Part shown: one piece after another, positions 33,893 through 42,299 of the stretch | Position numbering within the stretch: the stretch's first letter is position 1 | Layout: each line of letters starts with the position of its first letter | From: CAVWCQ01 sp963753545 | Lineage (GTDB): Bacteria; Chloroflexota; Anaerolineae; Aggregatilineales; Aggregatilineaceae | Assembly: GCA_963753545.1 (NCBI GenBank) | Contig: CAVWCQ010000011.1 | Span: 983,503-1,047,502, forward strand | Length of the DNA: 64,000 nt | Direction of reading: 5' to 3' | Translations under genes and position numbers: made by a program | The notes under the pieces: generated by a model | What the model was told of the DNA's origin: nothing | Database searches by the model: none | Seen by the model: only the letters and a program-made list of their open reading frames with translations

Positions 33893-34690
33893 CTAAATCG
33901 AATGGGCGCGCAGCCATGTATGAATGCGCGCGGCGACGGTTTCCCAGCCTGTATCTAACATCATATTATGGCCGATGCCGGAGAAAATGACTGGTTTGCC
34001 TGCGTATCGATTGGCGATTCGCGAGGCTTCGGCCTGTGAGATCAGGCGATCGTGTTTGGAGCCAATTACCAGAACGGGCATTTTGACACGAACAGGATGG
34101 AGGCGAGTCAGCCCCAGCATATCGATCAACGCCATGAACGACTCATTCTGGAGGCGGTCGTGATAGGCCCGTGCCTGCTCCTCCGGAAATTCGCGGGAGA
34201 AGAAGGTTCGGCGGTAAAGCTTCGGATTTTCCACCAGCGGGAAAAGGCTGAGGCTGAGCAGCATCTTGATCACTTTCAGGGGCATGCGCAGTGGGAAGCG
34301 CAGGGCGGCGGGCCATGCACCCAGCACAGGAGAGGGTGACGCGATCAGCACCCCACCCAGCGTCATGTGATCTTCCATATATTTTTGCACCACGTAGCCG
34401 CCCATCGAGTGGCCTATCAGGACGGGCGGGGTCGGCAGCGTGCGGGCAAAACTGTCTACTGCCTCAACGAAATCACGGATGCGAAACTGGTTTATCCGCT
34501 GGCGGCTCTGCCCCGAACAATTATGGCCCGGCAGGTTAATGGCGTAGGCGTTGTAGCCGCGTTCGGCAAAATAGGGCAAAAAATGATCTTCCCAAATCCA
34601 GGCGGCATGGAACATACCGTGCACGAACAATAGCGTCGTAGGCCGGGCAGAGGATCCGGCAGCGGGGTAAAAAAGTGGATCGCTAGACAT
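33893..34690 (-). CDS. Alpha/beta hydrolase
   Basis: A 265-residue hydrolase with a complete catalytic triad: nucleophile Ser in GHSMGG, Asp in LVIGSKHD and His in GIGHNMMLD. The oxyanion region is FVHGMFHAAWIWEDHF. The substrate is unknown; esterase, lipase or lysophospholipase activity is possible. ATG 34690 has a strong GGGAGGA site. It sits between selA (38 bases upstream) and selB (12 bases downstream) on the same strand, so it is very likely co-transcribed with the selenocysteine genes. That arrangement is unusual, and a link to selenium use is only inferred from position. Confidence 0.9.
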   Translation of the reverse strand: MSSDPLFYPAAGSSARPTTLLFVHGMFHAAWIWEDHFLPYFAERGYNAYAINLPGHNCSGQSRQRINQFRIRDFVEAVDSFARTLPTPPVLIGHSMGGYVVQKYMEDHMTLGGVLIASPSPVLGAWPAALRFPLRMPLKVIKMLLSLSLFPLVENPKLYRRTFFSREFPEEQARAYHDRLQNESFMALIDMLGLTRLHPVRVKMPVLVIGSKHDRLISQAEASRIANRYAGKPVIFSGIGHNMMLDTGWETVAARIHTWLRAHSI

Positions 34691-34728
34691 GGTGTTCCTC
34701 CCCCATTCGCAACCCGAAGATCAATGTT

Positions 34729-36078
34729 TCAACGCGCCTTTAACATTGTTTGCAGCGCCGCAGCGACGAGTGAATCTTGTTCCGGCAGCACCGTGCGTGG
34801 ATCGAGCAGCAGGCGGTCCTGCGCCACGCGGGCGATAATCGGGGGTTGGTGTGTGCGCAAGTGAGCGGCGGCAGCGTTGGGAGCATCGATGTTCGGCGCA
34901 AAGGCCCAGGTGGGCAGCGTTTCCCCCGGCAGACTTCCCCCGCCGACCGTTGACTGGGCGGCGATCACTTCTCCGCCAAGCGCGGCAGCCCAGGCATCGG
35001 CACGGGCGCGGATCACATCGAGCGGCAGACTGATCATGCGCCATACCGGGATTTTTTGCAGCGCTTCCCCCTTGCGGTAATGGTCCAGGGTCGCCATGAA
35101 CGCCGCGATACACAGCTTGTCAGCACGGATGGCGCGGGCCAGGGGATGGCGCTTGAGCCTGTCCATCAAGTCGGTTTTCCCGATGATAATCCCCGCCTGT
35201 GGTCCGCCGAGCAGTTTATCACCGCTGAACAGGATCAAATCAGCCCCGGCGTGTAAACTCTCGCCTACTGTTGGTTCACCGGACAGCCCATAGAGAGCTG
35301 GATCGATCAGCGCCCCACTGCCGATATCATCGACCAGCAGCAGGCCGCGCGCGTGGGCGATCTCGGCCAGTTCCGCCAGCGGGACCGACTCCGTAAAGCC
35401 CGTGATGCGAAAGTTTGAAGCATGGGCGCGCACGATCAGCGCTGTTGACTCGGTGATCGCTTCTTCATAATCGCGGCGGTGGGTGCGGTTGGTCGTGCCC
35501 ACCTCGATCATCATCGCGCCGCTCTGCCGCATCACGTCGGGGATACGAAATCCGCCGCCGATCTCCACCAACTGCCCCCGGCTGATGATGACCTCACGCC
35601 CCTGCGCCAGCGCACTGAGGGCCAGCAGCACACCCGCCGCGTTGTTATTGACAACCATCCCTGCTTCGGCCCCGGTCACAGCGGTTAAAATGCGCTCAAT
35701 ATGGCGATCCCGTTTGCCGCGCTCCCCGGATTCCAGGTCATATTCGAGGGTGCTGTAGCCCGCAGAGGCGGCGCGCATCGCTTCAATCGCTTCATCCGAG
35801 AGCGGCGCGCGGCCCAGGTTGGTATGCAGAATCACGCCTGTCGCGTTAATGACCGGGCGCAGCGTGGGAAGCGACTCTGCTTCTAAGAGAGCAGCGGCGC
35901 GGGCGATCAGGTCTTCAACGGTAGGGATGAAATCGCCGTTCTGGACGGCTTCTCGCGCAGTATCCACGATCTGGCGCAGGGCGCGGACCGTCTGATCGTG
36001 CCCATAGCGGGCAGAAAGGTCGGGATCAGCCCGCAGCAGCACATCAATACCGGGTAAATGGCGGAGTGGTGCATTCAT
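34729..36078 (-). CDS. selA: L-seryl-tRNA(Sec) selenium transferase SelA
   Basis: PLP enzyme that converts Ser-tRNA(Sec) to Sec-tRNA(Sec) using selenophosphate. I take ATG 36078 (MNAPLRHLPGIDVLL), giving 449 residues, close to the family length; the longer frame upstream is poor. It has the N-terminal tRNA-binding domain, then the fold-type I core: INATGVILHTNLGRAPL, YSTLEYDLESGERGKRD, VVNNNAAGVLLAL, and the PLP lysine in LFSGDKLLGGPQAG. Divergent from the FAH gene at 36161, with 82 bases between. selD is absent from the window, so selenophosphate must be made elsewhere. Confidence 0.96.
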   Translation of the reverse strand: MNAPLRHLPGIDVLLRADPDLSARYGHDQTVRALRQIVDTAREAVQNGDFIPTVEDLIARAAALLEAESLPTLRPVINATGVILHTNLGRAPLSDEAIEAMRAASAGYSTLEYDLESGERGKRDRHIERILTAVTGAEAGMVVNNNAAGVLLALSALAQGREVIISRGQLVEIGGGFRIPDVMRQSGAMMIEVGTTNRTHRRDYEEAITESTALIVRAHASNFRITGFTESVPLAELAEIAHARGLLLVDDIGSGALIDPALYGLSGEPTVGESLHAGADLILFSGDKLLGGPQAGIIIGKTDLMDRLKRHPLARAIRADKLCIAAFMATLDHYRKGEALQKIPVWRMISLPLDVIRARADAWAAALGGEVIAAQSTVGGGSLPGETLPTWAFAPNIDAPNAAAAHLRTHQPPIIARVAQDRLLLDPRTVLPEQDSLVAAALQTMLKAR

Positions 36079-36160
36079 GTCGCGAATTATAGCATGAGAA
36101 GCGGCTGGCAATTGGATATACTCTGTACTGTGCCTGCAACCACAAAAGAGGAGCGAAACC

Positions 36161-36931
36161 ATGCCATTGATTGCTGCTTATCCCACACCCGGCGGTCCCC
36201 AGCACGGGATCATTGTCGATGGTGTGCTGCACGAACTGCAAGGAAATTTATTCACGATGAAGGAATTTACGCCGGGCCGTGCGCTGCTGCCTGTTGGCGA
36301 AATGCAGCTTACGGCCCCCATCTGGCCCAGCAAAATTATCGCTGTCGGGCGCAACTATGCCGCCCACGCCGCCGAACATGGGGCCGACATCCCCGAAGAA
36401 CCGATGCTGTTCCTCAAACCATCCAGTGCGCTGATCGGCCCGAACGTGCCCATTGAACTGCCGCAGGACGTGGGGCGGATCGATCACGAGGCGGAACTGG
36501 CGATCATCATTGGCAAGGCGGCGCGGCGGGTCAGCCGGGAAGAGGCGCTGTCCTACGTGTTGGGTTACACCTGCGCCAACGATGTCAGCGCCCGCGCTTT
36601 GCAGAAGAAAGATGGGCAGTGGGGACGCGCCAAGGGATTCGATACCTTCTGCCCGCTCGGCCCCTGGATCAACACCGATCTGAACCCGCTGGATGTCGCC
36701 GTCCGCGCTCGCGTTAACGGGGAAACAAAGCAGGAAAGCCGCACCTCCATGATGATTTTTGACGTGCCCGCGCTGATTGCGTTCATCAGCAACATCATGA
36801 CGCTGCAACCCGGCGATCTGATTTTGACCGGGACGCCCGAAGGCGTGAGCGAGCTTCACGACGGCGATACGGTCGAGATCGAGATCGAGGGCATTGGCGT
36901 CCTGAAAAATCCGGTTCAGTTACGCCGCTAA
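36161..36931 (+). CDS. Fumarylacetoacetate hydrolase-family protein (acylpyruvase type)
   Basis: A 256-residue FAH-superfamily enzyme with IAVGRNYAAHAAEHGADIP, the metal ligands in DHEAELAIIIG, CANDVSARALQKK, AKGFDTFCPLGPW and LQPGDLILTGTPEGV. The full-length small form resembles acylpyruvate hydrolases and 2-hydroxyhepta-diene-dioate isomerases. It is a different subfamily from the gene at 14331. Starts at ATG 36161 after AGGAGCG. Its stop overlaps by four bases the stop of the converging kinase gene. Confidence 0.92.
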   Translation: MPLIAAYPTPGGPQHGIIVDGVLHELQGNLFTMKEFTPGRALLPVGEMQLTAPIWPSKIIAVGRNYAAHAAEHGADIPEEPMLFLKPSSALIGPNVPIELPQDVGRIDHEAELAIIIGKAARRVSREEALSYVLGYTCANDVSARALQKKDGQWGRAKGFDTFCPLGPWINTDLNPLDVAVRARVNGETKQESRTSMMIFDVPALIAFISNIMTLQPGDLILTGTPEGVSELHDGDTVEIEIEGIGVLKNPVQLRR

Positions 36932-38157
36932 GGTTTGGCGTGGTTGTTGGGCTGGGGAGCGCGCACCGGTAGCAGAACTTTGAAGGTGCTGCCGGGCAGG
37001 GCTGCTTCGTCGTACCCGCTGCTCTCCACCCAGACCATCCCGCCGTGCGCCTCGACAACACCTTTCACAAGCGCCAATCCCAGGCCAGGTCCGCCGCCCT
37101 TAAACGTCGTTTGGCCGGATGAATGCAGCGCGACCTTCCCGATCTGGTAGAATTTTTCGAAGATAGCCTTATGGTGTTTGGGGTCGATGCCAATGCCTGT
37201 ATCCTGAATCATGACCGCCAGCGCCTCGCCTATCCCCTCGACATCGGTTGCCCAATAGGTAACGGTGATCGTGCCTCCGTCCGGCGTGTATTTGATCGCG
37301 TTGATGATCAGTTGGTAAAACACTTTGTAGATCATCCCCGGATCGCCCTCAATGATGGGGATTTCACCAATCTGCTGGATGCGCAGCGTCAGGTTACGGG
37401 CGGCGAGCGCTCCGCTGAATTCGCTCTTCAATTCGGAAAAAACGCTCTGGACCAGTACCGGCACGCGGGATACTTGCAGGGTCTCCGTGTCGAGCTTGGT
37501 GATATCGAGCATGCTGTTCACGATCTGGTGCAGGCGCGTCGCTCCCCGGACAACCCCATTGACAACTTCGGCCAGGGAGGGTACGGCCTGGATGCTCGGC
37601 GCGCCGCGCAGCACCTCGGCGTAACCCTGGATGACGGTCAGCGGCGTGCGCAGTTCGTGGGCAGCAACCTCAATGAAGTCTAACTTCGCTTTATCCAGCC
37701 GGGCCAGCGTGTTATAAGCCTCGCGCAGATCGGAAAGCGCAACCTGATCGTTGGAACGCAGACGATCAAAGGTGATGCGCACCATGCGCCAGGCGAGGCT
37801 GGGACTGGACGCCATCAATTCATCGAATACATCCCGGTCAAATTCCAGGACTGTTGTGTCGCGCGTAGTGCGGACGTTGGCAGCGCGCGGCGCATCCTGG
37901 ATGAGAGCCATCTCTCCAAAAAAGTCCCCTGCTTTGCTGTAACGGAGGATCCGTTCTTCTGTCGCGTCAAAGTGCTTGGTGATCGCCACCTCACCCGCCA
38001 CAATCAGGTAGAACACATCCTCATACGCCCCTTCTTTGCAGATGAGCGTCTGTGGGGGATATGTTTCGAGACGAACCAGCCGGGTCAGCTTGATCAGGGC
38101 TTCGTCGTCCAGATCGGGAAAGGCATCTCGCAGAGTTCCAAGTACATCGATGTTCAT
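36928..38157 (-). CDS. Cyclic-nucleotide-binding-domain sensor histidine kinase
   Basis: A 409-residue soluble kinase with no membrane segment. Residues about 15-130 form a cNMP-binding/Crp-like sensor (LICKEGAYEDVFYLIVAGEV, GDFFGEMALIQDAPRAANV). A short linker leads to HisKA with the phosphorylated His in AAHELRTPLT, then HATPase motifs QLIINAIKYTPDGG (N box), IQDTGIGID (G1) and GPGLGLALVKG (G2). I chose ATG 38157 (MNIDVLGTL) over the upstream frame. No response regulator lies next to it, so it is an orphan. The ligand could be cAMP, cGMP or another effector. Confidence 0.9.
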   Translation of the reverse strand: MNIDVLGTLRDAFPDLDDEALIKLTRLVRLETYPPQTLICKEGAYEDVFYLIVAGEVAITKHFDATEERILRYSKAGDFFGEMALIQDAPRAANVRTTRDTTVLEFDRDVFDELMASSPSLAWRMVRITFDRLRSNDQVALSDLREAYNTLARLDKAKLDFIEVAAHELRTPLTVIQGYAEVLRGAPSIQAVPSLAEVVNGVVRGATRLHQIVNSMLDITKLDTETLQVSRVPVLVQSVFSELKSEFSGALAARNLTLRIQQIGEIPIIEGDPGMIYKVFYQLIINAIKYTPDGGTITVTYWATDVEGIGEALAVMIQDTGIGIDPKHHKAIFEKFYQIGKVALHSSGQTTFKGGGPGLGLALVKGVVEAHGGMVWVESSGYDEAALPGSTFKVLLPVRAPQPNNHAKP

Positions 38158-38227
38158 AACGCGCCTCGTGGAGTCAATCTTTTGCGGCGCAGTGTAGCAC
38201 AGGTGGCGCTTGAAAGACAGCCCAAAC

Positions 38228-38255
38228 AAAAAGGCCAACCGGGGCGGCTGGCCTT
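38228..38255 (-). terminator. Terminator after transketolase
   Basis: Stem AAGGCCAACC/GGCTGGCCTT around a short GC loop, followed on the minus strand by TTTTTG. It separates tkt from the kinase gene. Confidence 0.75.
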
Positions 38256-38306
38256 ACCTTAGTAGCAGTTTTTGCTAATCCGAGCGAAGCCCGGACCGGG
38301 GTGAGG

Positions 38307-40304
38307 TTATGCTTTGTGCAGCATCTGGTGCGCCCGATTTGCCACATCGTCGGGCGTCAGGTGCATCAGCTTGTAGATTTCCGCGTAAGGAGCCGAGCGT
38401 CCAAACTCGTTGATGCCCATCACCGCGCCTTCCGCGCCGACCCAGTGTTCCCAGCCGAGTTCGATCCCGGCTTCGATGGCAATGCGGGCCTTGATGGCGG
38501 GGGGCAAGACGCTGTCGCGGTAGTCCTGCGTCTGCCGCTCGAAGCGCTCCCAACTGGGCATGCTGACCACGCGCGTTTTGATGCCGCTCTCGTGCAGCAC
38601 CTTTTGCGCATCCATCGCGATGGATACTTCGGATCCGGTCCCGATCAGGATAATATCGGGCTTGCCGTCTGGCGCATCGGAGAGCACATACGCGCCGCGA
38701 TCCACACCTTCCATGATCTTGGGTGACGCTTCAAGAACAGGCATATTCTGGCGCGTCAGGAGCAGCACCGTCGCGTGATCGCGGTTGCGGATCGCGCAGC
38801 GCCACGCCGCCGCCGTCTCGTTGGCGTCTGCCGGGCGGATAATTTCCAGTTCCGGGATCAGCCGCATGGACATCAACTGCTCAATTGGCTGGTGCGTTGG
38901 GCCGTCTTCGCCCAATCCGATGCTGTCGTGCGAGAAAATGAAAATGGACGGGAATTTGCTCATCGCCGCCAGCCGGAGCGTGGGGCGCATATAGTCGGAG
39001 AAAACTAGGAAGGTTGCGGTATAAGGAATCAGACCGCCGTGGACTGCCATTCCGTTAACGATGCCGCCCATACTGTGCTCGCGCACGCCGAAGTGCATAT
39101 TGCGCCCGGCACGATCATTCGCCTGGAAATCACCCATCCCATCCAGGTTTGTCTTTGTGGAGGGTTCCAGGTCTGCCGAACCACCCATCAGGCCGGGCAG
39201 GAGTGGTGCGAGAGCGTTCATCACTTTACCCGATGCGTTGCGGGTGGCGATGGGCTTGGGGCCGCTGAAGGTGGGCAGTGCATCTTCCCAGCCTGCGGGC
39301 AGCTCGTTGGACATCATCTGCTGCCACTGAACTGATTTTTCGGGGTTGGCAGCCGCCCAATGATTCCAGCACGCCTGCCATTCCGCCTGCCACTTTTGCC
39401 CGCGCTCGATGGCCTGCCGGAAGTGAGCATGCGCATCGTCCGGCACATAGAAAGCGGGTTCGAGAGGCCAGCCGAGATTTTCTTTGGTCGCTTTCACCTC
39501 GTCAGGGCCGAGCGGTGTACCGTGTACTTCTGCCGTGTTCGCTTTGTGCGGGCTGCCGAAGCCAATCGTATTGCGGACCATGATCAGTGAGGGGCGGTCG
39601 TCGGCCTGCGCGGCGCGGATCGCCTTCTCGATGGCATCCAGGTCGTTGCCGTCTTCGACGCGCTGGACGTGCCAGCCATAGGCCTCGAAGCGTTTGCCAA
39701 CATCTTCGGTAAAGGCGAGGTTCGTGCTGCCTTCGATGGAAATGTGATTATTGTCGTAGAGATAGATCAGCTTGCCCAGCTTGAGATGCCCAGCCAGCGA
39801 TGCCGCTTCGGAGGTGATACCTTCCATCAGGTCGCCGTCGCTGACAATGGCATAAGTGGTGTGATCCATCACGCGGTCGTCGGCGCTGTTGAAGATGGCG
39901 GCAAGATGCGCTTCGGCAATCGCCATGCCAACCCCGTTGGTGAAACCCTGTCCCAGCGGCCCGGTGGTGGTTTCAACGCCGGGTGTCGCGCCATATTCCG
40001 GGTGGCCCGGCGTCAGGCTGCCCATCTGCCGGAAATTCTGAAGCTGTTCCATCGGCAGATCGTAGCCCGTCAGGTGCAGCAGGCTGTAGAGCAGCATGGA
40101 GCCATGCCCCGCCGAGAGGATAAAACGGTCCCGGTTGATCCACTTGGGATCGTGCGGGTTGTGCTTTAAAAAGCGCGTCCACAGCACATAGGCCATCGAG
40201 GCCGCGCCCATTGGGAGGCCGGGATGTCCTGAATTAGCCTTCTGCACGGCATCAGCAGATAACATGCGAATGGTATTGATGCATTTTTGATCAAGATCAG
40301 ACAT
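38307..40304 (-). CDS. tkt: Transketolase
   Basis: Thiamine-diphosphate enzyme of the pentose phosphate pathway that moves two-carbon units between sugar phosphates. At 665 residues it is full length. It has the N-terminal SGHPGLPMGAASMAYVLW, the TPP/metal motif GDGDLMEGITSEAASLAGHLKLG followed by NNHISIEG, the pyrimidine domain MHFGVREHSMGGIVNGMA with HDSIGLGEDGPTHQPIEQL, and a C-terminal regulatory-type domain. The residues of the active site appear intact. It is transcribed alone. Together with gnd at 21494 it supports pentose phosphate metabolism. Confidence 0.96.
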   Translation of the reverse strand: MSDLDQKCINTIRMLSADAVQKANSGHPGLPMGAASMAYVLWTRFLKHNPHDPKWINRDRFILSAGHGSMLLYSLLHLTGYDLPMEQLQNFRQMGSLTPGHPEYGATPGVETTTGPLGQGFTNGVGMAIAEAHLAAIFNSADDRVMDHTTYAIVSDGDLMEGITSEAASLAGHLKLGKLIYLYDNNHISIEGSTNLAFTEDVGKRFEAYGWHVQRVEDGNDLDAIEKAIRAAQADDRPSLIMVRNTIGFGSPHKANTAEVHGTPLGPDEVKATKENLGWPLEPAFYVPDDAHAHFRQAIERGQKWQAEWQACWNHWAAANPEKSVQWQQMMSNELPAGWEDALPTFSGPKPIATRNASGKVMNALAPLLPGLMGGSADLEPSTKTNLDGMGDFQANDRAGRNMHFGVREHSMGGIVNGMAVHGGLIPYTATFLVFSDYMRPTLRLAAMSKFPSIFIFSHDSIGLGEDGPTHQPIEQLMSMRLIPELEIIRPADANETAAAWRCAIRNRDHATVLLLTRQNMPVLEASPKIMEGVDRGAYVLSDAPDGKPDIILIGTGSEVSIAMDAQKVLHESGIKTRVVSMPSWERFERQTQDYRDSVLPPAIKARIAIEAGIELGWEHWVGAEGAVMGINEFGRSAPYAEIYKLMHLTPDDVANRAHQMLHKA

Positions 40305-40472
40305 GTGAACCCTTCCCTAAAGTGTATAGACGTCGGTCGTCCTCCCTCCCCAAAGTATAATTCGCCTGCGCAGACTTGCAATGGTGATCTGGAATCGGGG
40401 CAGGTGCAATACGCACAAATTGCCAGCCTGTGTTAAGCTATGCCAAACCGTTTGCAACGATAGGTTTCAAAA

Positions 40473-41117
40473 ATGAGCGAAGACTTTGACGAACTCTATG
40501 ATGAGAGTGAAGAACTGGATGCCCACGAAGCGTACTGCATGATCTGTAAGCAGAAAACGACGATGGAAAATCCCGAAGCGATCTGGACGCGGCGCGGCGC
40601 GCCCGGCACACGCGGCACATGCTCCGTGTGTGGAACCGTCGTTTTCCGCATGGGCCGGACGCGCGAACATGACATGATGAAGCGCCCCGAACCTGTTCAG
40701 GTGGCCGAAGCGCCGCGTGGTAAAGCTCACCGCAAAAGTAATGCGGTCGTAACCTATATCAATTACAGCATTCCGGACGCCGAATTTGCAAAAACGCTGT
40801 CGGAGGACCTGACCAAAATTGGCATCCAGACCTGGCTGGCGGAGATCAATCCCAGCGACGTGAACTGGGCAACAGGTGTACATCCGGCATTGGTTGAATG
40901 CAAGCGGATGATCGTGGTGCTGAGTCCGTTGGGGGCCAGAGCGACGGATGTCACGGACGCCTGGAAGTTTTACCTGGAAGGCCGGAAGCCTATTTATGTC
41001 GTCCAGGTCCAGGCAGTCGAGGTGCCAGCCGAATTACGCTCCAAGCCACGCGTGGATTTCAGCGGCGACGATTATAAGCACGCGTTCCGCCAGCTTGTGC
41101 AGACGCTCAACGGTTAA
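40473..41117 (+). CDS. DUF5679 zinc ribbon fused to a TIR domain
   Basis: A 214-residue protein. Residues about 20-60 form a DUF5679-type zinc ribbon with C22-x2-C25 and C50-x2-C53 (YCMICKQKTTM, GTCSVCGTVVFRMG). A basic linker follows, and residues about 88-214 look like a TIR domain (NAVVTYINYSIPDAEFAKTLSEDL, GIQTWLAEINPSDVNWA, MIVVLSP, then GRKPIYVVQV). In many bacterial TIR proteins a Glu before the aligned Trp (S-x-WV-x-x-E-W pattern) acts in NAD+ cleavage. Here the position reads DAWKFY, so that Glu appears to be Ala. An adaptor or degenerate TIR is therefore possible. Stands alone between tkt and an isoprenoid gene. Confidence 0.8.
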   Translation: MSEDFDELYDESEELDAHEAYCMICKQKTTMENPEAIWTRRGAPGTRGTCSVCGTVVFRMGRTREHDMMKRPEPVQVAEAPRGKAHRKSNAVVTYINYSIPDAEFAKTLSEDLTKIGIQTWLAEINPSDVNWATGVHPALVECKRMIVVLSPLGARATDVTDAWKFYLEGRKPIYVVQVQAVEVPAELRSKPRVDFSGDDYKHAFRQLVQTLNG

Positions 41118-41130
41118 TACGTCCGGCGGA

Positions 41131-42168
41131 TCAATACGTCCGTTGGATTAAAAAGGCGGCAAACTGCCGGATCAAATCCTGTGTTTCGTTCTCAATGCCT
41201 GTGTTCGCCAGGCTGAGCATTGCCGTGTCATAATACTGCCCGGCGATTTGATCGGTTTGTGACGCCGCGCCTGCCCGGTCCAGAATTTCCAGTACGGTCT
41301 GGATATCACTCTCCGAGAGTGTCTCCTGGGCATAGATACGCCGCAGCATATCCTGGTCGGCCCTGGCAGCTTTTTGGAAGCCGACCAGAACCGGATATGA
41401 CTTCTTTTTCTCCTGAATATCCGTTGTCGCGGATTTCCCCGTCTCTTTGCTATCGCCCCACACACCCAGGTAATCGTCCCGCACCTGGAAGGCAACGCCC
41501 AGGTTACGCGCGAATTGAGCATACGCCCGCACCATTTTCGCATCGTCTGTGCTGAGCAGCGCACCAATCTCGGCAGCGGCTTCGATCAGCGTGGAGGATT
41601 TATTGGCGATCATGGTGATATATTCATCCGGCGAAACCGCGTCTCGTGTTTCAAAATCCATATCGAGAATCTGGCCTTCGCACGTCCACAGGCAGGCTTG
41701 CGAAATAGACCGAACTACTCCAACAATTTTTTCGGGCGGCGTACCGATTTTTGCCAGCCGCACGATTGAGAGCATTGCCAGCGCGTAAAGGCCATCCCCC
41801 GAATTGATCGCCTGCTCTGGCCCCCACTGAGTCCAGACTGCCGGGCGGTGACGTCGTTCGGGTGATTTATCCATCACATCATCGTGAATCAGAGTGAAGT
41901 TGTGGATAAACTCCAGCGCTGCCCCCGCAGGCAGGACATGGTGATAATCGCCGCTGATGGCTTTGGCAATCAGGGCCATCAATACCGGGCGAATCTTTTT
42001 ACCCGATACGTTTTTCGCCGGTTTAGCTGAATCCCAACCGAACTGGTAATCAATGACCTGCCACAACAGTGGGGCTATTTCGGTTTGTTCCCGGCGCGCG
42101 GCGCGCATTTCCGCGTCAATGTCGGCAGTTATTGGGCCAAAAATAGCCTCATAAGATGAACTTCCCAT
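41131..42168 (-). CDS. Polyprenyl diphosphate synthase (geranylgeranyl/farnesyl type)
   Basis: Condenses isopentenyl diphosphate with allylic diphosphates to make C15-C20 or longer isoprenoids for membrane or quinone side chains. 345 residues, all helical. The first aspartate-rich motif is LIHDDVMD, with KSPERRHRPAVW after it, and the second is FQVRDDYLGVWGD. A GKKIRP-type substrate-binding start is seen (VSGKKIRPVLMALI). Chain length cannot be fixed without modelling the residues before the first motif. ATG 42168 follows AGGGGGAT. It diverges from the mevalonate kinase operon, with 131 bases between, which fits a shared isoprenoid role. Confidence 0.93.
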   Translation of the reverse strand: MGSSSYEAIFGPITADIDAEMRAARREQTEIAPLLWQVIDYQFGWDSAKPAKNVSGKKIRPVLMALIAKAISGDYHHVLPAGAALEFIHNFTLIHDDVMDKSPERRHRPAVWTQWGPEQAINSGDGLYALAMLSIVRLAKIGTPPEKIVGVVRSISQACLWTCEGQILDMDFETRDAVSPDEYITMIANKSSTLIEAAAEIGALLSTDDAKMVRAYAQFARNLGVAFQVRDDYLGVWGDSKETGKSATTDIQEKKKSYPVLVGFQKAARADQDMLRRIYAQETLSESDIQTVLEILDRAGAASQTDQIAGQYYDTAMLSLANTGIENETQDLIRQFAAFLIQRTY

Positions 42169-42236
42169 CTACATCCCCCTATAACGGTTCCTTAAGATGC
42201 GCCCCGCCAAAGCGCTGTATCTTAATTGTACCACTG

Positions 42237-42264
42237 TTTACTTTTCTCCATGCTGAGCGATAAT
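42237..42264 (+). promoter_or_regulatory. Candidate promoter of the mevalonate operon
   Basis: TTTACT (-35) and GATAAT (-10, five of six) are spaced by 16 bases and lie about 36 bases before the TTG start of the kinase gene. The spacer is one base short of ideal. Confidence 0.4.
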
Positions 42265-42299
42265 AAGATAGGCAGCCGGACACAAAAAAGGAGTTTGCC

